Positions 8,561 through 16,320 of a stretch of 64,000 nt of DNA are shown one piece after another; position 1 is the stretch's first letter; every line of letters starts with the position of its first letter. A model generated the notes under the pieces. It saw only the letters and a program-made list of their open reading frames with translations, searched no databases and had not been told where the DNA came from. Location: assembly GCA_027484825.1 (NCBI GenBank), contig JAIXSE010000021.1, positions 372,001 to 436,000 on the forward strand, given 5' to 3'. The position numbers and the translations under genes were made by a program. This DNA comes from Rubrivivax sp. (GTDB taxonomy: Bacteria > Pseudomonadota > Gammaproteobacteria > Burkholderiales > Burkholderiaceae_C).

Positions 8561-8974
8561 GTGGCGAAGTCGGTGACCGACGCGCAGGCCGTCCGGTCCC
8601 ACAGACTGGAGGGGCGGCGTATCGGCCTGATCTGCGACTCCCGGCAGGCGCCGGCCGCCGCGCTGTTCATTGAGGCGGCGGAAGGCCTCGGAGCGCAGGT
8701 GGCGGTGCTGCACGCCGCCGATGTCGTGGATGCCGGGGCGGCTCAGCAGGACAAGCTGGTGCGCATGTTGTCCCGTCTGTATGACGTGATCGAATGCCAG
8801 GACCTGCCGTCCAGCGCCGTGCGACACATTGCCGAGTTGGTGGCCGTGCCGGTGCTGGCCAATCTGGGCGCGCGCGCCCTGGAGCAGGGCGACGATCAGG
8901 TGCCTGCGCGCGGAACGCCCGCATGGGAACAAGGCCTGGCGCGGGTGCGGCAGGCCTTGCTGAGCGCGCTGTGA
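8561..8974 (+). CDS. Stand-alone OTCase-like carbamoyl-phosphate-binding domain protein
   Basis: 137 residues from a GTG at 8561. GGGAGG eight bases upstream decides this start over an ATG at 8393, which would add a Pro/Ser/Gly-rich tail. The segment LEGRRIGLICDSRQAPAAAL, then AAEGLGAQVAVL, RMLSRLYDVIE and HIAELVAVPVLANLG follows the N-terminal domain of ornithine carbamoyltransferase element by element. The catalytic STRTR signature is replaced by SRQAP and the ornithine-binding domain is missing entirely. Catalysis is therefore unlikely, and a ligand-sensing or regulatory role is an inference. It is divergent from the FNR-like gene and follows an FNR-type box. Confidence 0.7.
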   Translation: MAKSVTDAQAVRSHRLEGRRIGLICDSRQAPAAALFIEAAEGLGAQVAVLHAADVVDAGAAQQDKLVRMLSRLYDVIECQDLPSSAVRHIAELVAVPVLANLGARALEQGDDQVPARGTPAWEQGLARVRQALLSAL

Positions 8975-9003
8975 CGTGACGGCGGTGTCGGCCGCCACAC
9001 GTC
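8973..9003. terminator. Possible bidirectional terminator hairpin
   Basis: Between two convergent genes, GACGTG..GGCGG pairs with CCGCC..CACGTC around a six-base loop, giving about 11 bp of GC-rich stem. There is no long T-run on either side, so the assignment is tentative. Confidence 0.4.
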
Positions 9004-9008
9004 CCGGT

Positions 9009-9638
9009 TTACTTCTTGGCCTTCTTGCCGTCGGCGGCGCGGGTGGCCGTTTGCAGCGCTTGCGCTTCTTGCAAATGATGCTGCAAGGTGGGCAGCGTCT
9101 TGGCAGCGAAGGCCTTCACATCGGCATCATCCGACTGCTGGGCCGCTTTCTCGAAGAGCTTGACGGTGTCACGGTGGGCTTCCACCCCGACGGACTCCGC
9201 ATAGTGGCGATCAAAGCTGGTGCCGTCGCGGGCGCTGAGCACCTTCATCTTGCCCTTTTGCATCACGGACGGGTCCTTGGGCAGGTCCACACCCTTGGAG
9301 GCGGCCAGCGCGGACAGCTCTTCGCCGGCCTTGGTGTGCTCATCCACCATCTTCTGGGCGAAGGCCTTCACATCGGCATTGCCCGACTTCTGCAGGGCCA
9401 GCTTGCTGCTTTCCACCTCGGCATGACCGTTCTCGGCGGCTTGCTTGAGGAAGGCGGAATCCTTGTGGCTGATCTTGCCGGCGGCGGCGGAGGCGGATGC
9501 GCCGGGGACCACGGCCTGCGCAAAGGCGGCCGGCGCCTGCACACTGGCAATCAGGCCCACGGCGGCCGCTGCCAGGGCCACCCGGCCCCAGCGAACGGCG
9601 CGGGTGGAAGGGATGCTGCGAATCACGACGTCATTCAT
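9009..9638 (-). CDS. DUF4142 family secreted protein
   Basis: 209 residues. The ATG at 9638 has GGAG six bases upstream. A signal peptide (WGRVALAAAAVGLIASVQAPAAFAQA) precedes an all-helical, ferritin-like domain with DSAFLKQAAENGHAEVESSKLALQKS and NADVKAFAQKMVDEHTKAGEEL, then a second repeat QQSDDADVKAFAAKTLPTLQHHLQ. These are the hallmarks of DUF4142, periplasmic four-helix proteins of unknown function often linked to envelope stress. The C-terminus is a lysine-rich tail. It shares the downstream hairpin region with the convergent OTCase-like gene. Confidence 0.88.
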   Translation of the reverse strand: MNDVVIRSIPSTRAVRWGRVALAAAAVGLIASVQAPAAFAQAVVPGASASAAAGKISHKDSAFLKQAAENGHAEVESSKLALQKSGNADVKAFAQKMVDEHTKAGEELSALAASKGVDLPKDPSVMQKGKMKVLSARDGTSFDRHYAESVGVEAHRDTVKLFEKAAQQSDDADVKAFAAKTLPTLQHHLQEAQALQTATRAADGKKAKK

Positions 9639-9712
9639 GGGGGACTCCATGCTTGTTGGAAGGATGACTTCCACGAGCAATCGAGAGTCCCGCCGCGTCG
9701 CGGCGCACTGCG

Positions 9713-10810
9713 TCAGCTGGTGGCCTGCTGCTTGTAGCTCTGGCCCAGCGCGGTCAGCACACCGGTGGCCGCCAACAGGCTGGTGTAGTGGACATCGTTG
9801 GCCCAGCGTCCGGTAAACCAAGCGTAGCGAACGACATCGGTCCGGGACTCGCACGTCTTGACCATGTCCGCCATCTGGGCGATCTGCTTGGCGCCGGTGT
9901 CGATCTGCGCACCGTCGGCCTGGCTGTGCCAGTTGGCCATCTCGGTTACCCAGAAGGGCTTGCCATACTTCTTCAGACGGTCCAGTTGACCGCCCAGGCC
10001 GTAGTCATACCAGTGGAAGGCCAGGGCGTCGATCTGCGGGTCGCGCCCGCCATTGTTGGCGCGGTAGGCGGCATAAAACGCATCCAGCCAGACGACCGGG
10101 TCGGCAAAGCCGTCCATCGTGCCCCAGGTGATGGCCGGGCCGATGATCTGCACGCCGGTCTGTGCGGCGATGGCTTCGTAGCGGGGCCATAGGGCCGCCG
10201 CATCGGCGGGCTTGAGGTTGGCCTGGTCCTTCAGATTGGGCTCATTGAGCACCAGCAGATGCTTGACGGTCGGACGGGCCTTGAGCGCTGCGATGACCTG
10301 GGTGCTGTCGAAGTCGAAGTTCCACAGCATCGGCACATGGGTCATGGCCTGGGCGATGGAGGGATTGGCCTGCACGGTGGAGGCCGGTTGCAGCGCCCAG
10401 TTGTACCACCAGCCTACCGGGCCGGTGAGGGCGCTGAAGTCGCCGCCGTCCTTCAGGTCGTAGGCGATGCCGCGCTTGGGGACCGGTGCGGGCGCGGGGC
10501 TGGGTGTGGGGGCCGGCGCTGGTGCCGGGCTGGGGGACGGTGAAGGAGACGGCGTCGGGGACGGCGTCGGCGCAGGGGCCGGCGAGGGGGATGGAGACGG
10601 AGACGGAGAGGGGGACGGAGCCGGGGAGGGGGTCGGCGCAGCCGGTGTTGAATCGCTTCCGCCATTGCTGCCTCCGCCCCCGCCGCAAGCGCTCAGCAAG
10701 GCGGCGCCCGCTGCGGCCACCAGTGTGCGGCGTCGGCTGTCCACCGCCTCGTTGCCCTCGGGGGGCAGCGGTGCAATCAAGGGACGGGGGGAATTCTGTA
10801 AAGGCTTCAT
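9713..10810 (-). CDS. GH128-like beta-1,3-glucanase lipoprotein
   Basis: 365 residues. Twin arginines (SRRRTLV) precede a hydrophobic stretch and the lipobox LLSAC (Cys42), so this is probably a Tat- or Sec-exported lipoprotein. Residues about 56-110 are almost pure Ser-Pro/Ala-Pro repeats, a surface spacer. The catalytic domain has GPVGWWYNWAL, LLVLNEPN with Glu190 (predicted acid/base), AFHWYDY and FWVTEMANWH with Glu290 (predicted nucleophile). These are the signatures of Asl1-like glycosyl hydrolases (GH128), which cleave beta-1,3-glucans of fungal or algal walls. The gene stands alone, with a 278-bp divergent region before the MFS gene. Confidence 0.85.
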   Translation of the reverse strand: MKPLQNSPRPLIAPLPPEGNEAVDSRRRTLVAAAGAALLSACGGGGGSNGGSDSTPAAPTPSPAPSPSPSPSPSPSPAPAPTPSPTPSPSPSPSPAPAPAPTPSPAPAPVPKRGIAYDLKDGGDFSALTGPVGWWYNWALQPASTVQANPSIAQAMTHVPMLWNFDFDSTQVIAALKARPTVKHLLVLNEPNLKDQANLKPADAAALWPRYEAIAAQTGVQIIGPAITWGTMDGFADPVVWLDAFYAAYRANNGGRDPQIDALAFHWYDYGLGGQLDRLKKYGKPFWVTEMANWHSQADGAQIDTGAKQIAQMADMVKTCESRTDVVRYAWFTGRWANDVHYTSLLAATGVLTALGQSYKQQATS

Positions 10811-11088
10811 TCGAGGCTACCTGGCCAATGATGCTGTCCCCGGATCCAGGGGCAGTCCATGCGGGGCGCAGTATGGCCGGGCAGAAGCACGCCCGGGGGT
10901 GCAAGAAACATGTTGTTAATCTTGCTGACACACCTCTAAAAGAATGACGTTTCCGGCGGCTCGAGGTCGGCCCAGGCCTGTCACCCGCTGACAAAAAATG
11001 CTGTGATTCGGGCGAGATGCGCGCCAGGGACGGCATGACTCTTGCGGACAGCCGCCAGACTGCGTCGGGTCAGTCAGAATGCCCGCCG

Positions 11089-12252
11089 ATGACTTCGACC
11101 CTTCATGACGCTCCCTCGCTACGCCCTGCCGCCTGGGCCCTGCGCACACAGTTTTTCGTGGCCGGCGCGATGTTCGCGACCTGGGGCGTGCATGTGCCCA
11201 CGGTCAAGGCGCACTACGGGCTGGGGGAGCAGTCGCTGGCGCTGGCCATGTTGGCGTCTGGCGTGGGTGCCGTCTTCGCGCTGACACATGCGGGCCGTGT
11301 GGTGGGGCGTTTCGGGCCTCGTCGCGTGGCGGCGGCCATGGGACTGTTGCTGTGCGCGGCGGTGGCCAGTCTCCTGCTGACCCACGCGTACGCCGGCCTG
11401 CTGATCACCATGGTGGTGTTTGGCTGCAGTGCCAGCCTGTTTGATGTGTCCATCAATGCCGAGGCCAGCGAGATCGAAACCCTGGCCGGTCGCCCGCTGA
11501 TGAGCGGTTTCCATGCGCTGTTCAGCCTGGGCGGCATGGTGGGGGCCGGCGTGGGCAGCCTGCTGCCGGCCTGGAACCTGGGGGCGCAGACCCATCTGCT
11601 GCTGGCGTCGGTCATCGCGCTGCTGATGGTCTGGGGCGCCTGCGCCGCGATGCTGCCGATGCGGGGCAATGCGGAGGATGCGCACCCGCTGAGCCTGCCG
11701 CGCGGCGCCTTGGCCCTGATCGGCCTGCTGGCGGCGCTGGGGCTGATTGCAGAGGGCGCGATGTATGACTGGAGCGTGCTGTTCCTCAAGCAGGAGCGTC
11801 AGAGCGACGTGAGTCTGGCCGCGCTCGGGTATGCGAGTTTCAGTCTCGCCATGGCCTTGGGGCGCTTCGCCGGGGATGCCGTGCGGGCCCGCGTGGCTCC
11901 GATCCCGCTGATGGTGTTGAGTGGCCTGCTGGCCGCGCTGGGCATGGCGCTGGCCTTGCTGGTGCCGATCGCCGCGGTTGGCTTGGTCGGTTTTGCGTGT
12001 GTGGGCCTGGGCCTGTCGAATGTGGTGCCAGTGCTGTTCAGTGCGGCGTCCCGGGTGCCCGGCATTGCGCCGGCGCACGGCATTGCGGCCGTGTCGGCGG
12101 TGGGCTACCTGGGCATGATGGCGGGGCCGCCGCTGATCGGCCTGGTGGCCGAGCACAGCTCCCTGACCGTCGGTCTGGGCTGCGTGGTGCTGTTTGCCGT
12201 CTTCATGGCGCTGGCGGCGCCCAGAGCGCTGCGCCAGGCCGGATCGCCCTGA
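11089..12252 (+). CDS. MFS transporter, YbjJ-like
   Basis: 387 residues from the ATG at 11089. A longer frame from 11017 is possible but adds a polar stretch with no ribosome site. The start of the transmembrane core, LRTQFFVAGAMFATWGVHVPTVKAHYGL, and the conserved DVSINAEASEIE motif are typical of the YbjJ subgroup of the major facilitator superfamily. About 12 helices are visible, with a loop motif GRVVGRFGPRRV after helix 2. The substrate is unknown. It converges with the retron reverse transcriptase gene, with only 50 bp between the stop codons. Confidence 0.85.
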   Translation: MTSTLHDAPSLRPAAWALRTQFFVAGAMFATWGVHVPTVKAHYGLGEQSLALAMLASGVGAVFALTHAGRVVGRFGPRRVAAAMGLLLCAAVASLLLTHAYAGLLITMVVFGCSASLFDVSINAEASEIETLAGRPLMSGFHALFSLGGMVGAGVGSLLPAWNLGAQTHLLLASVIALLMVWGACAAMLPMRGNAEDAHPLSLPRGALALIGLLAALGLIAEGAMYDWSVLFLKQERQSDVSLAALGYASFSLAMALGRFAGDAVRARVAPIPLMVLSGLLAALGMALALLVPIAAVGLVGFACVGLGLSNVVPVLFSAASRVPGIAPAHGIAAVSAVGYLGMMAGPPLIGLVAEHSSLTVGLGCVVLFAVFMALAAPRALRQAGSP

Positions 12253-12303
12253 TCAGGACGGGCAGGCCGGACCGCAGCGGGCCTCAGCGAGCCACGGCGA
12301 GCC

Positions 12304-14229
12304 CTACTTGAGCCACTCCGGCAGTCGCTTGATGGCGATCAGCACCGCCAGCCCGATCCAGAACCCGCTCCAACTGCCCTCACGCTTGCGGAAGCGAAGC
12401 GCCATATGCGCAAAGCCGCCGAGCACGACGAAGCTGGACAGGCCCGCAATCCATCCGAACAGCAGCAGACTGGCCTGGAAGCCGTACTGCGACCACGGCG
12501 GCGGCGGCAACTTGCTTGAAGGATGCTGCGCGGAATCGCCCGCGGTGGACGAGGCCGTAGTTGAGCCGCCACGTGAGCCTGGTGAGCCGGACGCAGCCCG
12601 TGAGGCCGATGAGCTGGACGACCCCGAGCGCGCACCCGTTGGCGCCGACGCTTCAGCAGCCAGTCGCTGGGCCCGCCGAGCTTCCTTGCGCTGGGCATCA
12701 GTCAGCTGAAGCACCGGGGCGGGACGCTCCGCTGGCTGCCACCAGGCGCCTCGCTGCAGCGGCGGTGCTTCGCCCTTGGCGGCGTGGCGCCGGAACACCT
12801 GCCCGAAGCCGGACCGTCGGCTGGCCCGGCCGCCGGGCAGTCGTTCCGCCAGGGCCAGCAACGGCGCGCCCTGCGCCGCATTGACCATCGCCACAAATCG
12901 GCTGTAGCCCAGCAAACCTTCACGGGTGGCCGGCTGTCCTTGCCAGGTGGCGACCTCCAACCCCTTCTGACCGGCCTGATGCAAGGCCGCCCGCAGCCGG
13001 CGCCGTTCCTGTCGAGACACCGAGGGCTTGTCATTCACCACCACCCCGGTCACCGACTGCCTTGCCCCGCTGCGCATCACATGCTGTTTGGCCGGATGCG
13101 GCGTGAAGCCTTCGTCCTTGAGCACATGCCGGACCTGCCGCAGCAGCTTGCCCACGAGCTGGGCGGCGTCGCCCGAGGCCGAGAAGGTCAGGTCGTCCGC
13201 ATACCGGGTGTAGGTGAAGCCCAGCGTGTCGGCCAGCCCTTGGAGGCGCCGGTCCATGCGACGGCACAGGACATTCGTCAGCATTGGACTGGTCGGGGCC
13301 CCTTGCGGCAGCACGCGGTCGCGCCCCTTGCCGCCGACAAAGAAGTGCTCGCCATCCACCTCCAGCTCATCACAGGGGTTCTCGCTGCACAGTAAGGCGA
13401 GCAGCGTTGCCACGGGCTCGGAATAGCCCAGGCCCTGGAACACGCCCTTGATGCGGGGGAAGGTGATGGTGGGGAAGAAGTTCTGGATGTCCAGGTTGAT
13501 GACCACGTCCTTGCCCACATGCGGCAGCGCATTGGTCAGGATGCTCTTGCCGGGCAGGAAGCCGTGGGCGGCCGGGTGGCAGGGGACCTTGGCCAGCAAC
13601 TGGTCCAGCACCCAGTACTGGGCCCGCTTCAGGCGCGGCATGGGCGCGGAAATCGTGCGTTGCCCGCCAGTCTTTTTCGGCAGCAGGAAGCGCCGGTAGT
13701 GATGCGTCCGCGCGACCTCCCGATGGAAGGTCAGGAACTTCAGCTCGGGCAGCGTCAGGCCCATGGCCTGCGCCAGGGCCATGGGGCTGTCGATGGACGG
13801 AAGGCCTGCGGCCAGCGGGCGTTGCCGCTCACCGGGCGCGGGCTGCGACAAGCCTCCGGAGACCCCCGCGCCCAGGTAGAGCGCCTGCGTGTCGCGCGCG
13901 GCATGCCAGCGCAGGGCGCGCTCATGGCGGCGCTGTTCACGGGTTTGGGCCGCTGTTTCGCGGCGTGCGCGGGATTCGGCCATCCGCTGCTGGCGCATGG
14001 CCAGCAGGGCGGCCGCCGGGTCCTGGATGACCCGCAACTTGGCCTGCAACGCGTCGAGCGCCTTGACCAGCTCGGCTTCGCGCTCGATCAGCGCGGCTTC
14101 CAGGGTGGGTTCGGCTTCCGCTTTGGGCCAGAAGCCCAGGCGCTGCATTTCCTGCAGCACCACGGCGTCCTTGGAGCTGGCGCGGATGCGCTCGATCAGT
14201 TCGGCGCGGGTGGGCATGCGCTCGGTCAT
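12304..14229 (-). CDS. Retron reverse transcriptase with C-terminal two-helix membrane extension
   Basis: 641 residues from the ATG at 14229, preceded by GGAGG. A helical N-terminal region (1-150) leads to an RT domain with the retron hallmarks NALPH (NAxxH, residues 233-237) and VTG (393-395). Catalytic aspartates are in INLDIQNFF (Asp247) and YADD (343-346), with LPQGAPTSP at 308-316. A primer-binding thumb follows to about 480. Unlike ordinary retron RTs (about 300-400 aa), it continues through a Ser/Gly-rich linker (about 535-570) into two predicted membrane helices (about 583-606 and 621-634). It is the last gene of the operon HEAT, SWIM, ncRNA, RT. It should synthesise msDNA from the ncRNA lying between it and the SWIM gene. 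Confidence 0.92.
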   Translation of the reverse strand: MTERMPTRAELIERIRASSKDAVVLQEMQRLGFWPKAEAEPTLEAALIEREAELVKALDALQAKLRVIQDPAAALLAMRQQRMAESRARRETAAQTREQRRHERALRWHAARDTQALYLGAGVSGGLSQPAPGERQRPLAAGLPSIDSPMALAQAMGLTLPELKFLTFHREVARTHHYRRFLLPKKTGGQRTISAPMPRLKRAQYWVLDQLLAKVPCHPAAHGFLPGKSILTNALPHVGKDVVINLDIQNFFPTITFPRIKGVFQGLGYSEPVATLLALLCSENPCDELEVDGEHFFVGGKGRDRVLPQGAPTSPMLTNVLCRRMDRRLQGLADTLGFTYTRYADDLTFSASGDAAQLVGKLLRQVRHVLKDEGFTPHPAKQHVMRSGARQSVTGVVVNDKPSVSRQERRRLRAALHQAGQKGLEVATWQGQPATREGLLGYSRFVAMVNAAQGAPLLALAERLPGGRASRRSGFGQVFRRHAAKGEAPPLQRGAWWQPAERPAPVLQLTDAQRKEARRAQRLAAEASAPTGARSGSSSSSASRAASGSPGSRGGSTTASSTAGDSAQHPSSKLPPPPWSQYGFQASLLLFGWIAGLSSFVVLGGFAHMALRFRKREGSWSGFWIGLAVLIAIKRLPEWLK

Positions 14230-14297
14230 CGTGCGCCTCCTGTGGGCTGCAGCGCGGTGACGGTCAGCTCGCGCAACAAGAACGCGCGTATCAAGGA

Positions 14298-14340
14298 CCT
14301 GCGGAAAGAGGTCGCGCCGAAAGAGCTTGCGCCGAAAGAG
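14298..14340 (-). repeat. 15-bp tandem repeat between the ncRNA and the RT start
   Basis: Read on the minus strand, CTCTTTCGGCGCAAG, CTCTTTCGGCGCGAC and a partial CTCTTTCCGCAGG lie head to tail. They sit directly downstream of the a2 repeat and about 70 bp before the RT ribosome-binding site. Confidence 0.75.
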
Positions 14341-14342
14341 GG

Positions 14343-14571
14343 GAGTGCAGCGCGCTTCTCGTCGAAGAGCCTGAAAGGCTTGAAGGACGGGCGCTGTCCA
14401 CTCGACGCCACCCGCCCCACCATGCGCCATGTTGCTCCAGGGGAGCCACATCGAATATGCGCATGGTGGGGCTGGGTGGCACAGTGAAGACGGCGCCCGT
14501 GACGCATGGAACGGCAGGTAGCAAGGACGGCGAAACACCGCCCGGATTGCAAGAGCCTGCGCGCTGCACTC
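14343..14571 (-). ncRNA. Retron msr-msd non-coding RNA
   Basis: The 5' end carries a1, GAGTGCAGCGCGC (14571-14559), and the 3' end its exact complement a2, GCGCGCTGCACTC (14355-14343). Inside, an msr hairpin pairs GGGCGG with CCGTCC (14543-14525, one G-U) around a 7-base loop. The msd is a long imperfect hairpin from 14498 to 14389. Its outer GGGCGC/GCGCCC and TTCACT/AGTGGA stems lead to a near-perfect core of 20 bp (14479-14459 against 14427-14408, one bulged base). The apical loop folds further as GCTCC-CCT-GGAGC. A small AGCCT-TTC-AGGCT hairpin precedes a2. It begins 25 bases after the SWIM stop and ends 113 bases before the RT start. The exact ends and branching G are not determined. Confidence 0.85.
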
Positions 14572-14596
14572 AAAACCAGTTTAACCGCATTGAGCT

Positions 14597-16315
14597 TCAT
14601 GCGGCCTCCTCGGACGTGCCAGGTGTTGCCGGCGCCACAGTGGGCGCGGGCCGTTCAGCCAGGCGAGGTTGGGCCAGTTGCCGCAGCGCCAGCATGTGGG
14701 CACAAGGGCCGCGGCGCAATCGGTTCTGGCGGAAGAAATTGCATTGGCACTGACCGTCCAACCATTGATGGTCGGCATTGAGCACCACCTGCGGCGTGAA
14801 GCGATGGGGGCCCTGCCGCACCTCGCCGTCGATCACCAGGCGCGGGCCGGCTGCAGAGACGCTGCGCAAGCGAGCACCGCCCGCGTGGATCAGCGCCAGT
14901 GCAGAGGCCTCCTCGGGGCTGGAGAAACGCAGCGCCTCCAGCGGCAGCGGCTCGCGGGCCAGTTCGCGCCAGGCGTAGCGTCCGCTGGGCAGATCGAACA
15001 CGGCGCGGCCAGCCTGCACCCACAGGCCCAGGGCCGCGTCGACATCGCGGCGGGACAGTCCGGTCTGGCTCGACAGGGCCGCACTGGAATTCATCCAGTC
15101 GCGTTGCAGCGCCGCCGCGACGGTCTGCTTCGTCATGTCGCTAACCTCATGGCGGGGCTGCAGCAGGTCAAAGCGGCCGGCATCGGACCAATCGTTGCTG
15201 GTCCATCCGGACAGGCCCAGGGTGACCGTGATGTCCCCCAGCTCCAGCACCCAGAAGCTGGGCATGCCGGTGCCCAGCAGATGCACACGCACGCGGGTGG
15301 CCACGGCAATCAGCCGCTCCAGCGTCAGCAGACGGCGGCGCCCCCAGATGCGGATGGTGCGCGGCTCCGTCAGCGGCTCTCCCACCACGCTGCTGCGCCG
15401 GGCGGTGAAGCTCTGTTCCCAGGGTTCCAGCACCAGTTTGGCGGGGCCGTTCGGACTCAGCTCAAAGCGCAGCGACCGCGGGCCGGCGCGCTCCTTGCGC
15501 TGGCGCAGGGCGGCGCAGAGGTTGTGCAGGTCCATCGGGTGGAGCTCCACCACGGTGGCCGGCAGCGTCATCGCCGACGACACCTGCAGGAAGCCGCGCA
15601 CCCAGCTGTCGGGCAGGTCGATCTTCTCCTCGCGGAAAGCCGGGTCATCCCCGCTGGCCACGGTGAAACCGGCCGGATCCACCTGCAGCCGAGTCGCCTT
15701 GTAGTCCCGGATCTTCTGGAACTCGTCGTACAGGCTGCTGGAGTAATCGATGTTGGTGGTGCCGAAGGCCATCTCGCCGGTGCGGTCGAAGACGTCATGC
15801 CGCACGCTCACCGCGCAATAGGTCGATTCGTCCTGGCTGAAGGCCTCGAACAGCAAGCGCTCCGGATGCACGCTGATCACCGGGTCCAGCACGAACCAGG
15901 TGTCGCGATTGGCGGTGTAGAGCCAGTTGAAGTATTTTTGGCGGGCCTTGTAGAAGGGCGCCAGCAGCGCGGTCTTGCGATCACGCAGGGTCTTCAATTC
16001 GTCGCGCAGCACGGTGGACTGCGCCTGGATGTCACCGGCGCCGGCCATGTACGCCGTGAGCATGGCCTGCTCATTGTTGGCCATCCAGGCCTTGTAGGCC
16101 GACGGGTCGCGTCCGCGGTAACGAAGGTCGCTCACCACCACATCATGCAGGGCCGACATCGCTTCGCGAAAGGCCAGATGCGCGTGTGAATCGCGCCGCA
16201 GCACGCCGTCGAAGGCGGTGGGCGGTCGCAGGGCGTCCGGCACCAGATGGAAGGCCTGGGCCGACGTGCTGTCGTCCACGCTGGTGCTGCCGTAGTACTT
16301 GTAGCGGAATCGCAT
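14597..16315 (-). CDS. Retron accessory protein, winged-helix/SWIM zinc-finger (WHSWIM)
   Basis: 572 residues from the ATG at 16315, five bases after the HEAT gene's stop, so translation is coupled. The C-terminal SWIM finger is visible as CQCNFFRQNRLRRGPCAHML, with ligands Cys523, Cys525, Cys538 and His540 (CxCxnCxH). Before it, TVAAALQRDWMNSSAALSSQ and TGLSRRDVDAALGLWVQAGR look like a winged helix, and DGEVRQGPHRFTPQVVL like the SWIM-preceding beta strands. The N-terminal 380 residues have no family I recognise. SWIM domains bind nucleic acid or protein. With a HEAT/ARM protein and a retron RT, this matches the gene set I recall for retron type XIII, where it is presumed to be part of the effector or its control. 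Confidence 0.82.
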   Translation of the reverse strand: MRFRYKYYGSTSVDDSTSAQAFHLVPDALRPPTAFDGVLRRDSHAHLAFREAMSALHDVVVSDLRYRGRDPSAYKAWMANNEQAMLTAYMAGAGDIQAQSTVLRDELKTLRDRKTALLAPFYKARQKYFNWLYTANRDTWFVLDPVISVHPERLLFEAFSQDESTYCAVSVRHDVFDRTGEMAFGTTNIDYSSSLYDEFQKIRDYKATRLQVDPAGFTVASGDDPAFREEKIDLPDSWVRGFLQVSSAMTLPATVVELHPMDLHNLCAALRQRKERAGPRSLRFELSPNGPAKLVLEPWEQSFTARRSSVVGEPLTEPRTIRIWGRRRLLTLERLIAVATRVRVHLLGTGMPSFWVLELGDITVTLGLSGWTSNDWSDAGRFDLLQPRHEVSDMTKQTVAAALQRDWMNSSAALSSQTGLSRRDVDAALGLWVQAGRAVFDLPSGRYAWRELAREPLPLEALRFSSPEEASALALIHAGGARLRSVSAAGPRLVIDGEVRQGPHRFTPQVVLNADHQWLDGQCQCNFFRQNRLRRGPCAHMLALRQLAQPRLAERPAPTVAPATPGTSEEAA

Positions 16316-16320
16316 GCGGA

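Noticed and set aside
12304-12720. Type IV retron (separate two-helix effector) considered because of the membrane helices
   Set aside because: The helices are fused to the RT, and the accessory genes are HEAT/ARM and SWIM proteins, not a lone small membrane protein.
12304-14229. RT considered as a group II intron or DGR reverse transcriptase
   Set aside because: No maturase or HNH domain, no template/variable repeat; the NAxxH and VTG motifs and the adjacent a1/a2 RNA fit a retron.
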